Below are positions 1 to 5,936 of a DNA stretch of 5,936 bases, piece by piece. The stretch is from NCBI GenBank assembly GCA_903932885.1, contig CAIZHT010000103.1, positions 1 through 5,936 on the forward strand, written 5' to 3'. The DNA comes from an uncultured Actinomycetes bacterium (lineage in GTDB: Bacteria; Actinomycetota; Actinomycetes; Nanopelagicales; Nanopelagicaceae). Both the position numbers and the translations under genes were made by a program. Under the pieces are notes generated by a model. The model was given only the letters and a program-made list of their open reading frames with translations, made no database searches and was not told the DNA's origin. How positions within the stretch are numbered: position 1 is the stretch's first letter; every line of letters starts with the position of its first letter.

Positions 1-503
<503 letters not shown>

Positions 504-520
504 GCGGCTTTGGTATTGAA

Positions 521-526
521 GAGGAG
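521..526 (+). promoter_or_regulatory. Shine-Dalgarno site of frr
   Basis: GAGGAG sits 5 bases before the ATG at 532 and is complementary to the 16S rRNA 3' end. It fixes the frr start. This is one of only two clear ribosome binding sites in the window, the other being that of potD. Confidence 0.8.
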
Positions 527-531
527 TTGAA

Positions 532-1095
532 ATGTCTGATGTAAATACCATCCTCAAGGATGCTGATTCAAAAATGAGCAAAGCAGTTGATGTTGCCAAA
601 GATGATTTTGCATCTATTCGAACCGGTCGTGCAAACCCAGCGCTTTTCAACAAGATCATGGTTGATTACTACGGCACATACACAGCGCTATCTCAACTTG
701 CTTCCATTCAAGTTCCTGAAGCACGCATGGCAGTAATTGCTCCATTTGATAAAGGCGCAATGGCTGCAATTGAAAAAGCGATTCGTGAATCTGATCTTGG
801 TGTAAATCCAGGAAATGATGGCGTAGTTATCCGTATCAATTTTCCTCAACTCACCGAGGATCGCCGTAAGGAATTTATCAAAGTTGCTAAAGGTAAGAGC
901 GAAGATTCCAAGGTCTCTATGCGCAATATTCGCCGTGCGGCAAAAGAGGCAATTGAGAAGTTGGAAAAAGATGGTCACATCGGCAAAGATGATTTGAGTC
1001 GCGGGGAAAAAGAGTTAGAAAAAATCACATCAGATCATGTGGCAAAAGTTGATGAATTACTCAAGCATAAGGAGGTTGAACTTCTCGAAATCTGA
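532..1095 (+). CDS. frr: Ribosome recycling factor
   Basis: RRF works with EF-G in the cytosol to split the post-termination ribosome so that subunits, tRNA and mRNA can be reused; it is essential in most bacteria. The product has 187 residues, against 185 in E. coli. By family knowledge, residues about 1-32 and 107-187 form the three-helix domain I, and about 33-106 form the beta domain II. Conserved stretches include SIRTGRANP near residues 28-36, PPxTEDRRKE-like FPQLTEDRRKEF, and MRNIRRAAKE starting at residue 130. In the last, R131 and R134 match the functionally important E. coli R129 and R132. The C-terminus KHKEVELLEI is typical. The ATG at 532 is supported by GAGGAG 5 bases upstream and by the family N-terminus. 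The gene lies 28 bases after pyrH and 15 bases before cdsA, so it is within an operon. Nothing in it looks degraded. Confidence 0.97.
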   Translation: MSDVNTILKDADSKMSKAVDVAKDDFASIRTGRANPALFNKIMVDYYGTYTALSQLASIQVPEARMAVIAPFDKGAMAAIEKAIRESDLGVNPGNDGVVIRINFPQLTEDRRKEFIKVAKGKSEDSKVSMRNIRRAAKEAIEKLEKDGHIGKDDLSRGEKELEKITSDHVAKVDELLKHKEVELLEI

Positions 1096-1110
1096 GAAGT
1101 TCCCACTTTT

Positions 1111-1956
1111 GTGTCTGATTTCAATTCGATAAACGAGGCAATAAACAAGCGTGCCGGGAGAAAACTCTTGCCATCAATTGGCGTCAGTTTTTCACTTCTA
1201 GCACTCATTTGGTTTGCCCTTGCTTATCAGCGTGAAATATTTGCAGTAGTTGTCGCCGTTGCTGTCATTCTTGGGGTCCGCGAAATTGTTCGCGCTTTTG
1301 GTAGCGCAAATATCACAATTTCATATCGCTCTCTCATTGTTGCAACTCTTGCACTCACATATGCCACATGGATTGGGGGAGTTGCAGGTTTAGCAATTGC
1401 GACTGCGATTGCATTCCCAATTCTTCTTATCTCTCTTCTTCGCCACGGTCCTGAAGGTTTTGTATCTAGGGCAACAGCGACATCACTAACAATAATTTAT
1501 CTACCGTTCTTGGCTGGCTTTCTGGTTTTATTAGCCCGTCCAAGTAATGGTTTAGAACAAGTTATGACTTTTGTAATCCTTGTTGGATGTAATGACACCT
1601 TTGGATATTTTGTTGGTGTACTTTTTGGAAAGCATCCTCTTGCACCAAAAATTAGTCCCAAGAAATCATGGGAGGGTCTCATTGGCTCAATAATCTTCAC
1701 CGTCATTGGTGGAATTATTGGATTCCACTATGTGATGAAGATGGATTGGTGGATCGGGATTCCAGTCGGTTTGATAATTGTCTTTACAGCAACATGCGGT
1801 GATCTCATTGAAAGTGCAATGAAGCGCGATATGTCTCTCAAGGATATGGGCTCACTTCTTCCAGGCCATGGCGGGATGCTGGATCGCCTTGATTCAGTTC
1901 TGCTTTCATCACCTGCCATGTGGTTAGCACTAGAAATTGTGAAGCGCTATTTATGA
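1111..1956 (+). CDS. cdsA: Phosphatidate cytidylyltransferase (CDP-diacylglycerol synthase), GTG start
   Basis: CdsA is a membrane enzyme that makes CDP-diacylglycerol from phosphatidic acid and CTP, the precursor of phosphatidylglycerol, cardiolipin and phosphatidylinositol. The 281-residue product has many hydrophobic segments, the first at about residues 20-39, then 43-60, 76-105, 120-142, 150-170, 190-207 and 212-230. The family signature S-x-x-K-R-x4-K-D-x-G-x2-L-P-x-H-G-G-x-x-D-R-x-D is complete at residues 235-261, including K238, R239, K244, D245, H253, D258 and D261. The upstream part [14 protein letters not shown] is also typical. The start is GTG at 1111. An in-frame TGA at 1093-1095, which is also the frr stop codon, leaves no earlier start. 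The ribosome site is poor: GAGAAG at 1094-1099 is 11 bases away, so coupling to frr translation is likely. The last four bases overlap rlmN. Confidence 0.95.
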   Translation: MSDFNSINEAINKRAGRKLLPSIGVSFSLLALIWFALAYQREIFAVVVAVAVILGVREIVRAFGSANITISYRSLIVATLALTYATWIGGVAGLAIATAIAFPILLISLLRHGPEGFVSRATATSLTIIYLPFLAGFLVLLARPSNGLEQVMTFVILVGCNDTFGYFVGVLFGKHPLAPKISPKKSWEGLIGSIIFTVIGGIIGFHYVMKMDWWIGIPVGLIIVFTATCGDLIESAMKRDMSLKDMGSLLPGHGGMLDRLDSVLLSSPAMWLALEIVKRYL

Positions 1957-3071
1957 GTGATGAACTCAAATTAGTCTTTGATGAACCGCCACAGCGCAAG
2001 AAAGTTCCCAAGCATTTAGCCGATTTTTCACCTGCGGAGCGCAAAGAATTTGCAACCTCATTTGATCTTCCTGGCTATCGCGCATCACAAGTTGCGACTC
2101 ATTACTTTTCACATCTTTCTAATGATCCATCGACATGGAGTGATATTCCCGCAGAAATGCGCCAAAGTATTGCAGACCAGCTCACTCCAAAACTTATTGA
2201 GTTAGTTCGCTCGATTACATGCGATAACGGCATGACCCGCAAAGATCTATGGAAACTCCACGATGGTGTACTCGTCGAGAGTGTTTTGATGCGCTACACC
2301 GATCGAGTGACTGTATGTATTTCTTCTCAAGCCGGTTGCGGTATGAACTGTCCATTTTGTGCAACGGGTCAAGCAGGACTTACTCGAAATTTGAGCGCTG
2401 GCGAAATCACTGAGCAAATTGTTGCTGCTGCACGCGCTTGCGCCGATGGTGAATTACCAGGTGGGCCAACAAGACTTTCAAATATTGTTTTTATGGGTAT
2501 GGGCGAACCACTTGCTAACTACAACGCTGTGATGCGCTCTGTTCGAAATATTACAGATCCAAATCCAGATGGATTAGGCATTAGCGCGCGTTCAGTAACA
2601 GTCTCTACTGTTGGCTTAGTCAATGGAATAGAAAAACTCACTGAAGAAGGCATATCTGTCACCCTTGCAGTTTCCTTACATACTCCCGACGATGAATTGC
2701 GTGACTCACTTGTTCCAATCAATTCACGATGGAAGGTAAAAGAAGTTCTCGCAGCTGCCGATGCGTATGAGAAAAAAACTGGACGCCGTTATTCCATTGA
2801 ATACGCCATGATTCGAGATATCAATGATCAGTCCTGGCGATCAGATCTCTTAGGCCGACTTTTGAAAAACCGTAATGCTCATGTGAATTTGATTCCACTC
2901 AATCCAACCCCTGGCTCTAAGTGGACTGCATCACGCCCTCAAGATGAAGCGGAATTTGTGCGAATCCTTGAAAGTTATGGGGTTCCCGTAACAGTTCGCG
3001 ACACTAGGGGACGCGAGATTGATGGGGCTTGCGGTCAGTTAGCAGCGGCAGAAAAAACCCGCGAGGACTAG
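1953..3071 (+). CDS. rlmN: Dual-specificity RNA adenine-C2 methyltransferase (23S rRNA A2503 / tRNA A37)
   Basis: RlmN is a cytosolic radical-SAM enzyme that methylates C2 of A2503 in the 23S rRNA peptidyl-transferase region; the E. coli enzyme also acts on A37 of some tRNAs. The product has 372 residues from ATG 1953. The iron-sulfur cluster motif C-x3-C-x2-C is at C129, C133 and C136 ([13 protein letters not shown]). The two mechanistic cysteines are present: C122 (TVCISSQAG, equal to E. coli C118) and C360 (GACGQL, equal to E. coli C355, which carries the methyl group). [10 protein letters not shown] is the SAM-binding GEP block, and [11 protein letters not shown] lies near the C-terminal third. 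The start at 1953 gives a 4-base ATGA overlap with cdsA, typical of coupled translation, and a normal N-terminus. An in-frame ATG at 1920 would add 11 residues and run 37 bases into cdsA, so it is less likely. No strong ribosome site is seen. This is the last gene of the housekeeping operon. Confidence 0.95.
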   Translation: MSDELKLVFDEPPQRKKVPKHLADFSPAERKEFATSFDLPGYRASQVATHYFSHLSNDPSTWSDIPAEMRQSIADQLTPKLIELVRSITCDNGMTRKDLWKLHDGVLVESVLMRYTDRVTVCISSQAGCGMNCPFCATGQAGLTRNLSAGEITEQIVAAARACADGELPGGPTRLSNIVFMGMGEPLANYNAVMRSVRNITDPNPDGLGISARSVTVSTVGLVNGIEKLTEEGISVTLAVSLHTPDDELRDSLVPINSRWKVKEVLAAADAYEKKTGRRYSIEYAMIRDINDQSWRSDLLGRLLKNRNAHVNLIPLNPTPGSKWTASRPQDEAEFVRILESYGVPVTVRDTRGREIDGACGQLAAAEKTRED

Positions 3072-3091
3072 AGCCCAAGATTGGCTATTGG

Positions 3092-3097
3092 TAGGCT
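3092..3097 (+). promoter_or_regulatory. Putative -10 element of a leaderless promoter for the aldehyde dehydrogenase
   Basis: TAGGCT fits the actinobacterial -10 pattern TANNNT and ends exactly 6 bases before the ATG at 3104. With transcription starting on the A of ATG, the hexamer occupies -12 to -7, the expected spacing. No convincing -35 box is found: 17 bases further upstream reads TAGAGC. No clear Shine-Dalgarno sequence lies in the 32-base gap; GGTAGG at 3090-3095 is at best a degenerate one. The first three bases of the hexamer also form an in-frame TAG, which rules out an earlier start. Leaderless transcripts are common in Actinobacteria. The call rests on pattern and spacing only. 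Confidence 0.5.
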
Positions 3098-3103
3098 CAC
3101 GCC

Positions 3104-4528
3104 ATGGAAAAGTTAGCGAATTTTATCAATGGTAAGTCAGTAGATAGTGCTTCAGGTGAGACAACATCAATCATCAATCCATCGACTGGTCAAGCATATG
3201 CAAGCGCACCAAAATCAAATAGCGCAGATATAGATTCTGCATTCAAAGCAGCAAGTGATGCTTTTCCGGGTTGGCGCGATTCAACACCATCGCAACGCCA
3301 GCTTGCCCTCATAAGAATTGCAGATGCAATCGAGAGCAAACAAGGCGAACTTATTGAAATTGAATCACAAAATACAGGTAAGCCAGTTTCACTCGTCACA
3401 TCAGAGGAAATTCCACCAATGGTGGATCAAATTCGCTTCTTCGCAGGTGCTGCGAGAAACCTTGAAGGAAAATCTGCTGCTGAATATATGCCGGGCATGA
3501 CATCTTTTATTCGCCGCGAACCAATTGGAGTTATCGGTCAAGTAACACCGTGGAACTACCCAATGATGATGGCAGTGTGGAAATGGGCACCTGCAATTGC
3601 AGCAGGAAATACTGTTGTTCTCAAGCCAAGTGATACAACACCGATGTCAACTGTGTGGATGGCAAAAGTTATGTCAGAGTTTTTACCCAAGGGTGTATTC
3701 AATGTTGTTTGCGGAGAACGTGAAACAGGTCGCGCACTCGTTGAACATAAACGTCCAGAAATGGTTTCAATCACAGGTTCTGTTGGTGCCGGTATTCAAG
3801 TTGCACAATCTGCTGCAACTCAACTCAAGCGCGTTCATCTAGAACTCGGTGGCAAAGCACCTGTAGTTGTATTTGCTGATGCAGATTTAGCAGCAGCTGC
3901 AGAAACAATTGCAATTGCTGGATATTTCAATGCAGGACAAGATTGCACAGCAGCAACACGTGTGATCGTCGAAGCATCTGCCTATGACGAATTTGTCGCC
4001 CTTCTTACCGAGCAAGCAAAGGGAATAGCAATCGGTACTCCACACGAAGATGTCTTCTTGGGGCCAGTCAATAATGCAAACCAATTAGCTCGAGTCAGTG
4101 GCTTCTTTGACCGAATTCCATCACATGCACGTGTAACAACAGGTGGAAGCGCACTTGATCGCCCTGGTTATTTCTTCCCGGCAACAGTTGTTGCAGATCT
4201 CAAACAAGATGACGAGATGATTCAGAGCGAAATATTTGGACCTGTCATCACAGTTCAAAAATTTAGCGATGAGGCCGATGCGGTGAGCAAGGCAAACGGA
4301 GTCGACTACGGCTTGGCATCGAGTGTCTGGACCAAGGATCACGGCCGAGCTATGCGAATGGCAAAGGCCTTCGACTTTGGTTGCGTCTGGATCAACACAC
4401 ATATTCCCGTTGTGGCAGAGATGCCTCACGGGGGCTTCAAGCGTTCTGGCTACGGCAAGGACTTGTCAGCATATGGATTCGAGGATTACACCCGAATCAA
4501 GCATGTTATGACTAATCTTGGGGCGTAG
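3104..4528 (+). CDS. patD: Gamma-aminobutyraldehyde dehydrogenase (NAD-dependent aldehyde dehydrogenase family)
   Basis: The enzyme most likely oxidises 4-aminobutanal, made from putrescine by transamination, to GABA using NAD+ in the cytosol. The product has 474 residues, the length of E. coli PatD/YdcW as I recall it, and shares diagnostic stretches with it: RFFAGAARNLEG, FNAGQDCTAA, EMPHGGFKRSGYGKDLSAYG and EDYTRIKHVM. Catalytic features of the superfamily are in place: N151 in TPWNYP, the cofactor loop GSVGAG from residue 225, the general base E247 in LELGGKAP and the nucleophile C281 in GQDC. The ATG at 3104 is the first possible start after an in-frame TAG at 3092, and it gives the normal family N-terminus. 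It follows rlmN by 32 bases and precedes potD by 47, and the polyamine importer next door supports the substrate. The last 88 codons (4262-4528) have much higher third-position GC than the rest. Other aminoaldehydes, such as 3-aminopropanal or betaine aldehyde, remain possible substrates. Confidence 0.88.
   Translation: MEKLANFINGKSVDSASGETTSIINPSTGQAYASAPKSNSADIDSAFKAASDAFPGWRDSTPSQRQLALIRIADAIESKQGELIEIESQNTGKPVSLVTSEEIPPMVDQIRFFAGAARNLEGKSAAEYMPGMTSFIRREPIGVIGQVTPWNYPMMMAVWKWAPAIAAGNTVVLKPSDTTPMSTVWMAKVMSEFLPKGVFNVVCGERETGRALVEHKRPEMVSITGSVGAGIQVAQSAATQLKRVHLELGGKAPVVVFADADLAAAAETIAIAGYFNAGQDCTAATRVIVEASAYDEFVALLTEQAKGIAIGTPHEDVFLGPVNNANQLARVSGFFDRIPSHARVTTGGSALDRPGYFFPATVVADLKQDDEMIQSEIFGPVITVQKFSDEADAVSKANGVDYGLASSVWTKDHGRAMRMAKAFDFGCVWINTHIPVVAEMPHGGFKRSGYGKDLSAYGFEDYTRIKHVMTNLGA
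4262..4528 (+). other. High-GC3 tract at the 3' end of the aldehyde dehydrogenase gene
   Basis: Counting codons by hand, 55 of these 88 codons end in G or C (about 62%). By contrast, 23 of the first 80 codons of the same gene do (about 29%), as do about 35 of the 100 codons just upstream and 7 of the first 30 codons of potD. Codons such as GTC, TAC, GAC, AAG, GGC and TTC dominate here, while GCA, ACA, AAT and GAT dominate elsewhere. The encoded protein (residues 387-474) stays normal for the family. The shift ends at the stop codon or soon after. It could be a homologous recombination tract from a higher-GC relative; chance or local selection cannot be excluded. Confidence 0.45.
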
Positions 4529-4560
4529 TATCTGACCGTAATCACCAATTAACAATCTAG

Positions 4561-4566
4561 AAGGAG
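4561..4566 (+). promoter_or_regulatory. Shine-Dalgarno site of potD
   Basis: AAGGAG lies 9 bases before the ATG at 4576, inside the 47-base gap after the aldehyde dehydrogenase. It is the strongest well-placed ribosome site in the window. That fits the need for more binding protein than ATPase in ABC importers; the ATPase gene that follows has only a weak site. Confidence 0.8.
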
Positions 4567-4575
4567 TAAATCAGT

Positions 4576-5751
4576 ATGGCTACAGAAAATTCACTCTCAC
4601 CAGAAGCGCGTTCAATTCTTGGATCGCGCATCTCTCGTCGTGCAGTTCTTGCAGGCGCAGGTGGACTAGGTGCTGCGGGATTACTAGCAGCGTGTGGATC
4701 AGGCGGAGATAGTGCATCTGCTGAAAGTACTGTCCGTTGGGGTAACTGGCCTTTGTATTTAGATTTTGATGAAGATACAAAGACGTATCCAACGTTAGTA
4801 AAATTCACTGAGCAAACTGGTATTGATGCAAAGTATTTTGAAGATTACAACGATAACGATGAATTCTTTGGAAAAGTTCAAGCGCAACTCAAGCTTGGCG
4901 AAGATATTGGTTATGACGTAGTAACACCAACTGACTGGATGGCTGCACGTTGGCTTCGACTCGGTTACACACAAAAATTTGATTTAGCTAATATTCCTAA
5001 TGCGGGAAATATCCTCGATTCACTTGCCTCACCTTCATATGATCCACAACGTGAATCAACTCTGACATGGCAAGGCATTATGTCTGGCTTTGGTTGGAAT
5101 ACTGAGAAGAATCCAAAGGGAATCCGCACACTCGATGATCTCTTTGCTCCACAAAATAAGGGAAAGATTGTTGTGCTCTCAGAAATGCGCGACACAATCG
5201 GAATTATCTTGCTCGCACAAGGTGTCGATCCTGAAAGCGTGACAGAGGCTCAATACATGAATGCAGTTGATTTCATGGCCAAGAAGATTGCTGATGGTTG
5301 GATTCGTGGCGTCAAGGGCAACGAATATGCAGAAGATCTCACATCAGGGGATGCAACTGCAGTTATCGGTTGGTCTGGCGATATGTTTATTTTGGCTTCT
5401 GAAAATGAGGGCAAGTTTGACTTCGCAATTCCAGAATCAGGCGGAACTATCTCAGGTGATAACTTGCTCATCCCTTCAACTGCATCTGCTGAAGGTAAGG
5501 CAAATGGCGAGAAGATGATCAATTACTACTACGACCCAGTTGTTGCTGCTGAAGTTGCTGCATATGTAAATTACGTATGTCCAGTAAAGGGCGCTCAAGC
5601 CGAGATGGAGAAGATTGCTCCAGAGCTTGCATCAAGTGAGTACATATTCCCAACAGAGAAGACATCATCACGTCTGCATGTATTCCGCTCACTTACTCCA
5701 ACTGAAGAAACAACTTGGGCCGAGGCATTCCAAAAGGCACAAGGCAACTAG
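4576..5751 (+). CDS. potD: Polyamine (spermidine/putrescine) ABC transporter substrate-binding lipoprotein
   Basis: This is the extracytoplasmic receptor that captures polyamines and hands them to the PotABC importer. The product has 391 residues, longer than the 348 of E. coli PotD, partly through its N-terminal leader. The leader reads SRISRRAVLAG, with a twin-arginine-like pair R21-R22, then a hydrophobic Gly/Ala-rich stretch and the lipobox LAAC with C40. A Gly/Ser-rich linker follows. It is therefore probably a lipid-anchored protein, perhaps exported by Tat. The mature part starts with VRWGNWPLYLDF, like the PotD/PotF beta strand carrying a ligand-contact tryptophan. Family-like blocks follow: GYDVVTPTDWMAARWLRLGY, LSEMRDTIGI, AVIGWSGDMF and GGTISGDNLLIP. 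In the last, the position of E. coli W255 appears to be Ser, while the D257 equivalent is kept (alignment from memory). The start is supported by AAGGAG. The gene abuts potA with no gap. The exact polyamine cannot be read from the sequence. Confidence 0.9.
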   Translation: MATENSLSPEARSILGSRISRRAVLAGAGGLGAAGLLAACGSGGDSASAESTVRWGNWPLYLDFDEDTKTYPTLVKFTEQTGIDAKYFEDYNDNDEFFGKVQAQLKLGEDIGYDVVTPTDWMAARWLRLGYTQKFDLANIPNAGNILDSLASPSYDPQRESTLTWQGIMSGFGWNTEKNPKGIRTLDDLFAPQNKGKIVVLSEMRDTIGIILLAQGVDPESVTEAQYMNAVDFMAKKIADGWIRGVKGNEYAEDLTSGDATAVIGWSGDMFILASENEGKFDFAIPESGGTISGDNLLIPSTASAEGKANGEKMINYYYDPVVAAEVAAYVNYVCPVKGAQAEMEKIAPELASSEYIFPTEKTSSRLHVFRSLTPTEETTWAEAFQKAQGN

Positions 5752-5936
5752 GTGTCCAACGACGCAATTTCTGCGCGAGGCGATCTTCGCCTCACCAGAA
5801 TTACAAAGTCGTATGGAGATTTCACAGCTGTTGATGATTTAACGCTGACGATTCCTAAGGGTTCATTCTTTGCACTACTTGGACCCTCAGGATGCGGCAA
5901 GACAACAACGCTTCGAATGGTTGCAGGTCTTGAAGA
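5752..5936 (+). CDS. potA: Polyamine ABC transporter ATP-binding protein, 3'-truncated by the window edge
   Basis: This is the ATPase subunit that would power polyamine import from the cytosolic face. The frame is open from GTG 5752 to the right edge, giving 61 full codons of an expected 350-380. The sequence begins [21 protein letters not shown]21 in KSYGDF is the likely A-loop aromatic that stacks on adenine, and the Walker A motif GPSGCGKT is at residues 44-51, followed by [10 protein letters not shown], typical of the PotA/MalK group. The Q-loop, signature motif and Walker B are beyond the window. The GTG directly follows the TAG stop of potD and lies in the same frame, so there is no earlier in-frame start after that stop. 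AAGG at 5741-5744, 7 bases upstream, is a weak ribosome site; translation probably depends on reinitiation after potD. The name potA rests on the neighbouring potD; the fragment alone shows only an importer-type ABC ATPase. Confidence 0.87.
   Translation, partial: MSNDAISARGDLRLTRITKSYGDFTAVDDLTLTIPKGSFFALLGPSGCGKTTTLRMVAGLE

Noticed and set aside
688..978. Antisense open frame of about 96 codons opposite frr
   Set aside because: It lies wholly within a well-identified essential gene, lacks a ribosome site and shows no family resemblance.
1920..1952. Upstream ATG at 1920 as the start of rlmN
   Set aside because: It would run 37 bases into the conserved end of cdsA and add 11 residues unlike the family N-terminus. 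The ATG at 1953 gives the typical ATGA overlap.
3071..3098. Hairpin GAGCC...GGCTC as a terminator after rlmN
   Set aside because: The stem is only five base pairs with a long, bulged interior and no T-rich run follows. It also overlaps the proposed -10 box, so it is not supported as a terminator.
4121..4429. Antisense open frame of about 100 codons opposite the aldehyde dehydrogenase
   Set aside because: The predicted protein is rich in Cys and His and has no recognisable domain or ribosome site. It is a by-product of the codon usage of the real gene on the plus strand.
4518..4558. Separate promoter for potD (TAGTAT at 4526-4531 as a -10 box)
   Set aside because: The hexamer fits TANNNT and would leave a leader containing the AAGGAG site, but no -35 is visible and the sequence overlaps the stop codon of the previous gene. 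Such matches arise often by chance in this composition.

Overview
The window reads as a chromosomal segment from a streamlined, low-GC actinobacterium. Three observations support this. The gene order pyrH-frr-cdsA-rlmN is the usual actinobacterial housekeeping string. The protein sequences, such as the RlmN N-terminus and the UMP kinase [13 protein letters not shown] loop, look actinobacterial. The base composition is only moderate (mid-40s % GC by eye, mostly A/T-ending codons) and genes are packed with gaps of 0 to 47 bases. Freshwater planktonic Actinobacteria of the acI / Nanopelagicales type fit this best, but the lineage is an inference from style and not from a search.

Region 1 (1-3071) is a four-gene plus-strand housekeeping operon. 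It holds the 3' two thirds of pyrH (UMP kinase), frr (ribosome recycling factor), cdsA (CDP-diacylglycerol synthase, GTG start) and rlmN (radical-SAM adenine C2 methyltransferase of 23S rRNA). rlmN overlaps cdsA by the four bases ATGA. The genes link pyrimidine nucleotide supply, translation and phospholipid synthesis.

Region 2 (3072-5936) is a polyamine use module on the same strand. An aldehyde dehydrogenase that closely resembles gamma-aminobutyraldehyde dehydrogenase (PatD/YdcW) is preceded by what looks like a leaderless promoter. It is followed by a PotD-type polyamine-binding lipoprotein with a twin-arginine-like signal and a lipobox. The window ends inside PotA, the transporter ATPase, which starts directly after the potD stop codon. 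Together these genes would take up putrescine/spermidine and oxidise the aminoaldehyde product to GABA. The permeases (potB, potC) and an aminotransferase would be expected beyond the right edge.

No RNA genes, insertion sequences, CRISPR arrays or long repeats are visible, and no stretch of 300 bases lacks a gene. I do not see a wholly new system. The observations most worth checking are the leaderless start of the aldehyde dehydrogenase and a sharp rise in third-position GC in the last 88 codons of that gene. The rise suggests a recombination tract.
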